From a virus, in the IMG/VR virus record IMGVR_UViG_3300048834_001320, positions 1-38,340 of that record: a DNA stretch of 38,340 nucleotides; one strand, 5' to 3'. Below are positions 9,800 through 17,059 of the stretch, piece by piece. The stretch's first letter is position 1. Each line of letters opens with the position of its first letter. The translations under genes were made by a program, and so were the position numbers. The notes below the pieces were generated by a model. It saw only the letters and a list, made by a program, of their open reading frames with translations, was not told the DNA's origin and ran no database searches.

Positions 9800-10063
9800 T
9801 CAGACTCCTTTCTGCGGGGGGGTGGGCTTGACGAACACGTCCTTGAGCATGCGGATGTTGCCCGGCAGCGGTTCCGCCATGGCCTGTTTGCGCTGCTCAA
9901 AAGGATCGAAGTCGGCAGGCTTGAACGTCTTGTTCACGCTCGAGCTGGTCTTGCCGCCCATGGCTCGGGCGACGTTGGCGATCATGGCCAGAAGCGTGGA
10001 GGTCCGGCCCCAAGCGTCGCGCTGGCGGGCCTCGGCCATCCACACCAACTCGCGCAGGGTCAA
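9800..10063 (-). CDS. Tail assembly chaperone, -1 frame extension (gpT-like part)
   Basis: An 87-codon frame opening at a TTG that overlaps the stop of the upstream chaperone ORF. It is best read as the -1 frameshift extension of that ORF: the heptamer GGGCCCT lies directly before the TGA, and slipping back one base continues straight into this frame. The content (LRELVWMAEARQRDAWGRTSTLLAMIAN) resembles the second part of phage tail assembly chaperones that precede the tape measure. The fused product would be about 261 aa. Independent initiation at TTG cannot be excluded. Confidence 0.75.
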   Translation of the reverse strand: MTLRELVWMAEARQRDAWGRTSTLLAMIANVARAMGGKTSSSVNKTFKPADFDPFEQRKQAMAEPLPGNIRMLKDVFVKPTPPQKGV

Positions 10064-10584
10064 GGGCCCTGGATCAACGCCGGCGATCCCAGCGAGTTCG
10101 GCGATGAATCTGGCGGCATCGAACCGTCGCTTCCGAGGTCGGCCATGGCTTGTTCCATTGCCCGATCGATCTGCGGGCTGTCCAGCCGGCGCTCCGCCAG
10201 GTCGATCACCCGGGCCTCCAGCGACCGCAGTTTGCGAAGCGCCTTGTCGAGCACGCGGCGCTTCGCCTGCGGGAAAAAATCCACCAGTTCCTCCAGCAGC
10301 GCCTTGGTGCCGGCGTCGATGGCGTCACCGGCCATGGCCCGCCCGAAATCCTCGTCACTCACGTTTCGGGCGTCAGCCTCCGGCTTGCAGACGGCGTAGA
10401 GGACGTCACACAGCAGGATCGGGTCGCTGCTCAGACGTCCGAGCAACCCACCCTCGCGCTGGTCATCATCGCCGTTCACCACGTCCAGCAGGTTGACTCC
10501 GGCGAGGCCCTTGACCTGCTTGATCGCGTTGACATTGATAGCCACGGTCCAGGTGCGGCCGGCGTTGTCAATGAACGTCTTCAT
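10060..10584 (-). CDS. Tail assembly chaperone (gpG-like)
   Basis: 174 aa, ATG at 10584 sharing one base with the major tail protein stop. It is a soluble, helical, acidic protein with no membrane segment. It lies between the major tail protein and the tape measure, the canonical place for the tail assembly chaperone that coats the tape measure during assembly. It ends ...IQGP followed by TGA within a slippery sequence, so a minority of ribosomes should produce the long form. Family assignment rests on position, length and the frameshift, not on a strong motif. Confidence 0.8.
   Translation of the reverse strand: MKTFIDNAGRTWTVAINVNAIKQVKGLAGVNLLDVVNGDDDQREGGLLGRLSSDPILLCDVLYAVCKPEADARNVSDEDFGRAMAGDAIDAGTKALLEELVDFFPQAKRRVLDKALRKLRSLEARVIDLAERRLDSPQIDRAMEQAMADLGSDGSMPPDSSPNSLGSPALIQGP
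10063..10069 (-). promoter_or_regulatory. Probable programmed -1 ribosomal frameshift site
   Basis: On the minus strand the reading is CAG GGC CCT TGA. The heptamer G GGC CCT fits the X XXY YYZ rule and ends immediately before the stop. A -1 shift gives GGG CCC TTG ACC CTG, which enters the 87-codon frame exactly. Frameshifting between the two chaperone products is known in lambda-type and many other long-tailed phages. Confidence 0.7.
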
Positions 10585-11012
10585 CAGGGCGTACCTCCTT
10601 CAATCCAGGCGGGGGCGCGGGTCGAGTAGGTGGGCTTCACCGTCACGCTGACGGTCACCGCTTCCTCCAACGGCTCGCTGCGGCTGAAGTTGGTCACGCT
10701 GAAGTCAGCGTCCAAACCCTCGCCATTCTCACCGTCGAGGATGGCCAGGGCGATGGGCGTGTTGTTGAAGTAGGCGTTCTTCAGGGCCGTAAATCCGGTG
10801 TCATCCGTATCCCAGACCATCTCGAATTCGACCGTGCCGCTCTTGAGCGTGGCCACGATGGCACGCCAGCCCTGGTTGGCGCGGGTGGTCACATCCGCCT
10901 CGCCCTTCTCCAGGTTGAGCGTCAGATCCCTGACGTTGCCCATCACGGTGTCGGCGGTCGTGCCGGCTGGACCGTGGTAGAGCTTGCATTCCGAACCGAG
11001 CTTGATGCCCAT
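10584..11012 (-). CDS. Major tail (tube) protein
   Basis: 142 aa, ATG at 11012. The beta-rich sequence has the pattern of small siphovirus tail-tube proteins (VRDLTLNLEKGEADVTTRAN, VEFEMVWDTDD, ALAILDG) and ends in a strand-rich segment. It polymerises around the tape measure to form the tail tube. It sits between the HK97-gp10-like gene and the tail chaperones with a one-base overlap to the latter, which is standard tail module order. Confidence 0.85.
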   Translation of the reverse strand: MGIKLGSECKLYHGPAGTTADTVMGNVRDLTLNLEKGEADVTTRANQGWRAIVATLKSGTVEFEMVWDTDDTGFTALKNAYFNNTPIALAILDGENGEGLDADFSVTNFSRSEPLEEAVTVSVTVKPTYSTRAPAWIEGGTP

Positions 11013-11026
11013 GACAATTCACTCCT

Positions 11027-11431
11027 TCAACGGATCGACCCAGCCCATAACTTGGGCAATCGGTCGAGGTTCTTCTCCAATGCGGGCCCCATGAGCGGGC
11101 GCTTGGGATACATCTGCTTCCGAAAGCGCCCGCCGAACTCGTGGGCCATAGCCGATGGTCCGACCAGTTCGTGCGTGGGACCGATGACGACCTTCTGCTT
11201 TGTCTTCTCCACTGCGTACACGACGGCTCGCTTGAGTTGGCCCTGCCGCGTGTGCGGCGGCATTCCGGGAGGCGACGCCTTCTTGCTCTTGCGGATGCTG
11301 CGTTTGGCCGTGAGCCGGATTGCAGCGCCCGCGTGTCCAAGGTTCTTGAATGTGGAGCGGTCCGCCGCCCACTTCACGCGCTTGGCGTTGAGGCCCTCAC
11401 GCGGCTTCAGCTTGACCTTCATCTCGACCAT
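11027..11431 (-). CDS. HK97 gp10-like head-tail/tail completion protein
   Basis: 134 aa, ATG at 11431. It is a small basic protein with a motif set typical of the HK97-gp10 family: SPPGMPPHTRQGQLKRAV, then VVIGPTHELVGPSAMAHEFGG, and a C-terminal RPLMGPALEKN. Members join the completed head and tail. The place directly before the major tail protein agrees. The start has an internal Met alternative (residue 4) of no consequence. Confidence 0.85.
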   Translation of the reverse strand: MVEMKVKLKPREGLNAKRVKWAADRSTFKNLGHAGAAIRLTAKRSIRKSKKASPPGMPPHTRQGQLKRAVVYAVEKTKQKVVIGPTHELVGPSAMAHEFGGRFRKQMYPKRPLMGPALEKNLDRLPKLWAGSIR

Positions 11432-11459
11432 GCTCGTTTCCGGGTTCCGGGGGCGTGGG

Positions 11460-13037
11460 CTAGGCCGGGATGGTTCCGCCCAGGTGCGCGGCCAATTGCG
11501 TGGCCAGGCGATCGATGGCCGCCTTCAAGGTGCCGGGAGCGCTGGTTGCCCAGGCACTGCCGGAGGCACCGTCGCTGGAACCGTCCACGTACGGCTTCAA
11601 GGCCACGAGGCCCGAACCGTTGATCTCGATCGTGGTGTCGTCGACCGCGACGTTCCAAGTCGAGCCGTCGGCGGTCAGGCCCGCGCCGGCGACCACTTCG
11701 AACGCCGGCAGCGCCACAATCTGGCCCTTGAGCTCATCAATCGCCGCCTGCACATCCGTGGCGGTCAGGCCGGACGTCGTGTTGTCGAAGCTGACACCAT
11801 CGGCAGCCAGGGCGCTGAAGTCGGCCGCCAACTCGTCGATGGCCGCCTGGGCGGTGGCGGCGGTCAGACCCGACGTGGTGTTGACGTAGCCCACTTGGGC
11901 CGAGGGCACGACGCGCCCCAGCAGGGCCGAACTCGCCACCGTGACTGGCACCGGCGAGCCGTCCGCCTTGGTCACCACGCCCAGGAGAACCGTCGCGCCC
12001 GCAGCGGCGTCGATGCCACCGGTGCCGCCGCCCGGCATCTGGCCGGTGTTCACGTCGCGCAGGCTGATCACGCCCGTGCCGCTGTGGGTGACGATGTGAC
12101 CGTTGCCGCGCGGGTTGGCGTACACGGTGTTCAGGTGCAGACCTGCCGTGCCGGCCAGGGTGACCAGGTTTGTGTCGGTGCCGCCGGCAACGGTGAGTTC
12201 GCCGCTCCAGAGGGTGACCGAGGCGCTGCCGGACAGGTTGATGGCCGCCGCCGAGCCGCCCCAGACGTTGGCACCACGGAGGTTCATCCAACCGCGTTCC
12301 ATGCGGATGGCGTTCCCCGTGCCGGACGAGTGCACGACGAAGTTGGTGTGCCCCACGCCGTACAGGCCGAACGAGCCGCCGCCCACCGCGTCCACATAGA
12401 AAGCGTCGGTCGCCTTGCTGTTGGTGTGGAACTGCATGTCGCTGAGGTACATCCGGATCTGGCCGGTGAACGAGGCGTGGCCCTGCACGTGCAGCACCTG
12501 GGCCGCGCCGCCGGTGACGCCGGCGAAGCAGAGGCCGCGCATGGCGATGAAGTTGACCGACCCGTTGCCGGGCGCGTCGATGCGCAGCGGCGGCAGGATG
12601 ACGGTGTTCGCCGCGCTGACCGAGTCGCCCACGATGGCCAGGCGACGGGCAAGCGAAGCATCAGTGGGCAGCGTCATGACCAACTGACTGGTCTCGGTGA
12701 CGTAGGCTCGTGAGGGCGCGAGGCGCAGCACGCCGGTGACTTCGCCGCTGACGGCGGTCAGCGCCATGAGCGCGTCGATACCGGCCTGGGCGGTCTTGAA
12801 CGGCAGGCTGACCGAGCCGTCAGCGGTGTAGGTGTCCGTGCGGTCGGGGTCGACGTGGATGGTGCGGGTGGCGGGAACGGCACCGGAGCCACCGCCCTCT
12901 GCCGGGATCTCCGTCAGCAGCGCGAGCACGCGACCCTCGGGGTCGGCCAGCCGGTCACTGCCGGGGGTCCATTGGTCCTGCTCGTGCAGGACAACGCCGC
13001 CCAAAACCTCGCCGATAAGTGCCTTGCGGTCCGCCAT
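11460..13037 (-). CDS. Beta-helix fibre/spike-like virion protein
   Basis: 525 aa, ATG at 13037. Residues about 55-330 look like a right-handed parallel beta-helix of the pectate-lyase type, beginning with the familiar GSVSLPFKTAQAGIDAL entry motif and continuing in short strand-turn repeats. The C-terminal part carries two copies of a fibre repeat of the form NTTSGLTAxxxQAAIDEL (near 385-450). Such proteins usually bind surface polysaccharide or form fibres. It is encoded between the neck genes and the HK97-gp10-like gene, not at the distal tail end, so a head fibre or neck appendage is possible. No catalytic residues can be assigned. Confidence 0.75.
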   Translation of the reverse strand: MADRKALIGEVLGGVVLHEQDQWTPGSDRLADPEGRVLALLTEIPAEGGGSGAVPATRTIHVDPDRTDTYTADGSVSLPFKTAQAGIDALMALTAVSGEVTGVLRLAPSRAYVTETSQLVMTLPTDASLARRLAIVGDSVSAANTVILPPLRIDAPGNGSVNFIAMRGLCFAGVTGGAAQVLHVQGHASFTGQIRMYLSDMQFHTNSKATDAFYVDAVGGGSFGLYGVGHTNFVVHSSGTGNAIRMERGWMNLRGANVWGGSAAAINLSGSASVTLWSGELTVAGGTDTNLVTLAGTAGLHLNTVYANPRGNGHIVTHSGTGVISLRDVNTGQMPGGGTGGIDAAAGATVLLGVVTKADGSPVPVTVASSALLGRVVPSAQVGYVNTTSGLTAATAQAAIDELAADFSALAADGVSFDNTTSGLTATDVQAAIDELKGQIVALPAFEVVAGAGLTADGSTWNVAVDDTTIEINGSGLVALKPYVDGSSDGASGSAWATSAPGTLKAAIDRLATQLAAHLGGTIPA

Positions 13038-13054
13038 GACTGGGTCTCCGTTCG

Positions 13055-13306
13055 TTACTCGGGGATCTGCGTCCCGAGGTGTTGCTTCAAGAGTCGGGCG
13101 ATGCGGGCGATCGCCTCATCCGTGGTGGTCGGCACCGTGCCGGACCAGGTATTTGTTTCGCCTGCGGCGAAGCCACCGATGGCCTGCCGCTCAACTTCGG
13201 TGATCACCTGCCCACTTCCTGAGGCGGTGAGCTGGTCGAGCACCCCCTTGTTCGGGTGCGTGTGGTCAGTGCCACCGCCTGTCGATCCGCCGCCGAAGTA
13301 GCCCAT
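13055..13306 (-). CDS. Small fibre-associated virion protein
   Basis: 83 aa, ATG at 13306. A Gly-rich start is followed by a DHTHPNKGVLDQL segment, common in phage fibre and head-decoration proteins, and an amphipathic C-terminal helix (DEAIARIARLLKQHLG). It lies 17 nt upstream of the beta-helix protein gene, so the two are likely partners. Exact role unknown. Confidence 0.65.
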   Translation of the reverse strand: MGYFGGGSTGGGTDHTHPNKGVLDQLTASGSGQVITEVERQAIGGFAAGETNTWSGTVPTTTDEAIARIARLLKQHLGTQIPE

Positions 13307-13309
13307 GGT

Positions 13310-13570
13310 TCACCATGTCCCACCGGTCACACTCACCAGATCGTTCGCCGCGCCCTTCACTTCGATGTCCGCCAGATTCACGCGCTTGAAGTCGTGCCAT
13401 TCGCCCGGCACCCACGGCACCTCGTGTGCCGGCTCGCCCTTCGTGCGGAACAGCACCGTCGCTGCATTCGTCGGCGGCGTGCTGATCGTCACGGACACGA
13501 CCAGCTTGCTCGCCGAGAGCGGTTGCCACGCCGTGGTCACCACCACCTTGCGGAGGATCACGTTGTTCAC
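13310..13570 (-). CDS. Small beta-rich virion protein
   Basis: 86 aa. I chose the GTG at 13570 because it overlaps the upstream stop as GTGA and has a strong GGAGGAG about 7 nt ahead; a longer frame to 13669 would run inside the neighbour. The whole sequence is beta-strand-like with WVPGEWHDFKRVNLADIEVKG near the centre. It resembles small structural proteins that accompany phage fibre proteins, but I recognise no named family. It ends 4 nt before the next start. Confidence 0.65.
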   Translation of the reverse strand: MNNVILRKVVVTTAWQPLSASKLVVSVTISTPPTNAATVLFRTKGEPAHEVPWVPGEWHDFKRVNLADIEVKGAANDLVSVTGGTW

Positions 13571-14001
13571 TTTGAACTCCTCCAGGTGAACGTGATGACG
13601 CTCGTGAACGTCCGGTACTGCTCCAGATGCTCGGCCGAGTAGATCGGCTTGTTCTCCGTCTTCGTCCACACGGCAGGCACGTTGCCCAGACGCCGGTGCC
13701 GGAACAGGTCGCCGATGCGCTCGACCAAATCCATCAACATGTCCACAGCGGTGTGGTCCGCGTCATCGACCTTCTGCTGGACGGCCACGTCGACCTGGAT
13801 ATCGTGCTGATTGCTGCCACGGTGGATCGGCGTGATCACGACGCCGCGCGGCACCACCGTCACCTTCAGGTCCGCCAGTTCCCGCAGGTCCACGACGGGC
13901 CGGTAGTGGCGCACCGCGACGAAGCCGCCGGGGATCAGCGTGGGCGCGACGGTGTTCAACTCCGTCGTCATGGCTTCAGCGATGTCGGTGATGAGGCTCA
14001 C
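13567..14001 (-). CDS. Putative neck/tail terminator protein
   Basis: 144 aa, starting at the GTG of 14001, which overlaps the preceding stop as GTGA; the longer open frame to 14370 lies over two other genes. The sequence is mixed alpha/beta with a central VDLRELADLKVTVVPRGVVI and a C-terminal strand-rich end. Size and order after the stopper-like gene suggest a tail terminator or neck protein, but this is inference from synteny. Confidence 0.65.
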   Translation of the reverse strand: MSLITDIAEAMTTELNTVAPTLIPGGFVAVRHYRPVVDLRELADLKVTVVPRGVVITPIHRGSNQHDIQVDVAVQQKVDDADHTAVDMLMDLVERIGDLFRHRRLGNVPAVWTKTENKPIYSAEHLEQYRTFTSVITFTWRSSK

Positions 14002-14291
14002 GGATTGCTCCGCTTCTCCAAAGTCGTGCGAATCCACTCCACGTTGGCGTCGATCCGCGTGAGTTGCTGCTCGATCTGGCGAATGCGCTGCTCGTGATCG
14101 TCGACGACCACCGCGTTCACACGGGTCCGGCTGCGGACGTCCAGGTAGTCGCCGGTGACCGCCGAAACGATGGTGAACGTCGAGATCATGCAGGCCACGA
14201 AGAAGACGATCTCGGGCCAGGGCCAGCGGGCAATCGCCTTGACCAAGCCGGCCTTGCTGGTGTCCTTGTTGTCCGTGCTGCTGTCCGTCAT
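13998..14291 (-). CDS. Single-pass membrane protein with C-terminal coiled coil
   Basis: 97 aa, ATG at 14291 (ATGA overlap with the upstream stop). After a polar N-terminus, one transmembrane helix occupies about residues 28-46 (IVFFVACMISTFTIVSAV). A heptad-like coiled coil follows from about 65 to 95 (HEQRIRQIEQQLTRIDANVE). It could be a holin- or spanin-like lysis factor or an assembly factor. Its place among neck genes is unusual for lysis. No endolysin is found nearby. Confidence 0.7.
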   Translation of the reverse strand: MTDSSTDNKDTSKAGLVKAIARWPWPEIVFFVACMISTFTIVSAVTGDYLDVRSRTRVNAVVVDDHEQRIRQIEQQLTRIDANVEWIRTTLEKRSNP

Positions 14292-14665
14292 GGCTGGGCA
14301 ATCTCCTTGCTGTGAATGCGAAGCGTCTGTCGCTGCGGGTCGCTGTAGCGCCAATCCGGTTCACCACCACCTGGTCCCATCACTTCGTAGACGACACCGT
14401 TGCCGTCGACGATCTGATCACCACGCTGCGGCAGCGTCGGGCCCACCTCGGGCGGAAGCACCAGGTCGATCGCCCGGATCAGGTAATCGCGGCGCACGTG
14501 GTGGATCACAGCGCCCAGTTCGCCATCGATGCGAAAAACCGTCTGCCCGATCGTGGCCTGCAGTTGCACGCTCCGGCTGCCGCGTTGGTAGGTCACCGGC
14601 GTCGTCAGGTGACGATGGCGCTGGTCTTCCAGCCAGGCGGAACCATAGGCGAGCAGGTCGGGCAC
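14288..14665 (-). CDS. Putative head-tail stopper/joining protein
   Basis: 125 aa, ATG at 14665. The N-terminal helix LLAYGSAWLEDQRHRHL is followed by a beta barrel-like region and PQRGDQIVDGNGVVYEVMG. This pattern is typical of small head-tail joining (stopper or attachment) proteins of siphoviruses. It lies just after the decoration protein and before the neck proteins, which supports the role. The family name is not certain. Confidence 0.65.
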   Translation of the reverse strand: MPDLLAYGSAWLEDQRHRHLTTPVTYQRGSRSVQLQATIGQTVFRIDGELGAVIHHVRRDYLIRAIDLVLPPEVGPTLPQRGDQIVDGNGVVYEVMGPGGGEPDWRYSDPQRQTLRIHSKEIAQP

Positions 14666-14679
14666 GTCGGGCCTCCTTA

Positions 14680-15009
14680 CTACTGGGCGAGTCGGACACG
14701 GACGGTGGCGTCGGCGTCAGCCGCGGCACGCACACCCTTGCCGATGAGCTTGCCCCCGGACGCAGTGGTGTTGGCCTGTTGGGTGTCGGTGTGCCAGTAG
14801 CAGTTCGCGCCAACGGCGATGGCCGTGCCCGCGCCCGTGGCCTTGGGGAAGTCGAAGACGCCGACCACCGCCAGGGCCCCCAGCGTGTTGGCCGGGATGT
14901 CCACCTTGGCGACACCGATCAGTTCGCCCTGGACCACCACCGCGCCCGCCGTCACGGCCGAGCCGGGGGTGTAGTCGATGCTGTTGCCGTCGTGAATGAA
15001 CTTCGCCAT
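14680..15009 (-). CDS. DUF2190 capsid decoration protein
   Basis: 109 aa, ATG at 15009. It closely follows the DUF2190 pattern: an N-terminal DYTPGSAVTAGAVVVQGELIG, then NTLGALAVVGVFDFPKATGAG, and a C-terminal ADATVRVRLAQ. DUF2190 proteins are small cement or decoration proteins that stabilise the capsid. It lies 40 nt downstream of the capsid gene, as usual. Confidence 0.88.
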   Translation of the reverse strand: MAKFIHDGNSIDYTPGSAVTAGAVVVQGELIGVAKVDIPANTLGALAVVGVFDFPKATGAGTAIAVGANCYWHTDTQQANTTASGGKLIGKGVRAAADADATVRVRLAQ

Positions 15010-15049
15010 GTCAGGTTGCTCCTATGACTGTTGGATTGCCCGGCGGGGA

Positions 15050-17059
15050 TTACGCTTCGCCCTTGACCTTCACGGCGGCGCGGTGGTCCTGTTCCTTCAC
15101 ACCGAAGTTGATGTACCCGCGGAACTGGATGCCCAACTTGTTGAAGTCGGCATCGGCGCGTTCGACGGTGGGCGTCTGCCGACCGTTGAGGAAGGCGACC
15201 TCGATCGCCGGCAGACGCATCGGGTCAGCCAGCAGGTACCACGCCTTGTTGCTGCTGCCGGGGAAGGTGGCGTTGGACAGGTACGCCGACCAGACGACGC
15301 TGAACTTGCCCGCGTGCGGGTTGTTCGCCGGCCTGGGCTTGTTGGCGGTGGTGGTCTCGTTCACCTGCGTCACGCTCATCAGCTGCGACGCGGCGACGTT
15401 GAGCGCCGGGGGCACCAGCAGCAGGCTCGGGGCGATGCTCAAAGGCCGGCCGTTGGGCTTGGTCTGCTCGAGGAACATCTGCTCGGCGGCGGTCAGGGCG
15501 TCGATACTCAGCGCCGTGTCCGCGCCCGCGAGGTAGTTCTTGTGCCCGGTCGAGAAGAAGTTGCTGGGGTTGGACAGCAGCAGCGCGAACACCGCCTCGG
15601 CGATCGCCTCGGCAGCGCCCATGCCCAGCCGCTGCGGAATGTCGGCAAACGCGCCCAAGTCGTCGTTGACGATGTCCTGGTACGTCAGGCCGAACATGAT
15701 GCCGTAGGTGTCGGCCTTCTGGCTGAAGGTCTCCTCGCCGACTTCGCCGTGCTTGAGTTCGCCGTCCTTGCCGACGCGCTGGTACTTGAAGTCGTCGGTC
15801 ATGCGGTAGCGCGTGTGCTCCTTGAAATCGCGGACCGAGCCGATCTTGCAGATCTGACGCCAGGCGTCCTCGACATAGTTGAAGCCGTCGAGCAGCATCT
15901 TGTTGGCGACGTTGGACAGGATGCCAGGCAGGCTCAGCGTGCTGAACGCGGCCCGGAGCCAGCCGCCGGCGTCGGAGTCGAAACGCGGCAGGTGCTGGCC
16001 CGCCGCCATCTCGCAGAACTCCTGCAGGCCAATGCCGCGCAGCTTGTCGGCACGTTCCACAGCCTCCTGGCCGAAGTGCGCCAGCAGGCGGTCCTCCTTC
16101 ATGCTGCCGGCCATGCAGGCGGCGGCGAGCAGCACGCGGTGGTCGGGCTTGCGGTCGCTGCCGGCTCCCGGGGCCGGAGACTTCGGGCGCGAGGCGCGGA
16201 GGACGGCCAGCTCGGTCTTGGTCTCGTTCCAACCCTGGGCGATGGCTTCGGCAGCGATGTCACGATGGTCCGAGCCGCAGATCTCCGTGATGCGGGTCTG
16301 CCGCTTCAGTTCGGCCGCGGCGCTGGCACGCATCTGGGCGACGGCATCGTCCGTGTCCACAGGCGGGGTGGCCACAGCACCGTCCGGATCAGCGTCGCCC
16401 GCCTGCTCGGCGTCGTACATCGCCTGCAGCGACTGGCGCTGGGTGTCGGTGAGGTCGTCCGCGTTGAATCCGCGGGCTTCGAGCCACTGGTTGAAGTCCA
16501 TGTCGGTCTCCTTGGTGTCGGATGCGTTGGCCGCGATGCGGGCCGAGGATTGGTCGTCCGCCCCGCGCGTCACGAAACTGATCTCGCCCAGCACGGCCCG
16601 GCGGGCGATGTTGATGGGTCCGGTGAACTGCCGGCCGTTGACAGTCACGGTCTTGCCGGCCTTGATGAACTCGACTTCGTCGGCGCGGGCCCCGATTGAG
16701 GCCTGCCACTTGAACCCCTTGTCCGCCAAGGTGAGCATGCGCTGCACGCGGGGAGAGTCTCCCAGCACGTCGCCTGCAGCGATCAGTTGCCCATCGACAA
16801 TCTCGATGCGATCGGTCTGCCCGACCACGTCGTCCACGTCGGTGTTGTGGGCCAGCAGAATCGCCCGCGACTGGTCACCGGCGTTCAGGCCCGCCAGGTC
16901 CACAACCACCGGGAAGCGCCAGCCCGCAAGCGCCATCGCGCCGCCGGTGTAGGCGGTCATCTCGAAACGCCGGTGGCCCCCGGAGGAAGCCTGCTCCGGC
17001 GAGTTGCCGTCCGTGGCGGCCGCGATGCGGCAAGACGCAATGAGGTCAAACGTCTTCAT
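15050..17059 (-). CDS. Fused prohead protease and major capsid protein
   Basis: 669 aa, ATG at 17059, overlapping the portal stop by 14 nt. Residues about 30-170 form an HK97/S78-type prohead protease domain. Likely catalytic His71 (LLAHN), Ser121 (KWQASIGAR) and an acidic residue near 159 (LGEISFVTRGA) are present. A helical linker and scaffold-like region covers about 185-300. Residues about 330-669 match the Mu gpT-like major head protein (GSVRDFKEH, HGEVGEETFSQKADTYGI, DIVNDDLGAFADIPQRLG). One chain therefore supplies protease, probable scaffold and shell, and should be self-processed after assembly. The fusion is real on this sequence: the frame is continuous without an internal stop. 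Confidence 0.9.
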   Translation of the reverse strand: MKTFDLIASCRIAAATDGNSPEQASSGGHRRFEMTAYTGGAMALAGWRFPVVVDLAGLNAGDQSRAILLAHNTDVDDVVGQTDRIEIVDGQLIAAGDVLGDSPRVQRMLTLADKGFKWQASIGARADEVEFIKAGKTVTVNGRQFTGPINIARRAVLGEISFVTRGADDQSSARIAANASDTKETDMDFNQWLEARGFNADDLTDTQRQSLQAMYDAEQAGDADPDGAVATPPVDTDDAVAQMRASAAAELKRQTRITEICGSDHRDIAAEAIAQGWNETKTELAVLRASRPKSPAPGAGSDRKPDHRVLLAAACMAGSMKEDRLLAHFGQEAVERADKLRGIGLQEFCEMAAGQHLPRFDSDAGGWLRAAFSTLSLPGILSNVANKMLLDGFNYVEDAWRQICKIGSVRDFKEHTRYRMTDDFKYQRVGKDGELKHGEVGEETFSQKADTYGIMFGLTYQDIVNDDLGAFADIPQRLGMGAAEAIAEAVFALLLSNPSNFFSTGHKNYLAGADTALSIDALTAAEQMFLEQTKPNGRPLSIAPSLLLVPPALNVAASQLMSVTQVNETTTANKPRPANNPHAGKFSVVWSAYLSNATFPGSSNKAWYLLADPMRLPAIEVAFLNGRQTPTVERADADFNKLGIQFRGYINFGVKEQDHRAAVKVKGEA

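Noticed and set aside
14996-16699. 567-codon plus-strand frame opposite the capsid gene
   Set aside because: It mirrors the codon bias of the protease-capsid gene, with low-complexity Gly/Val/Leu/Arg content and no domain.
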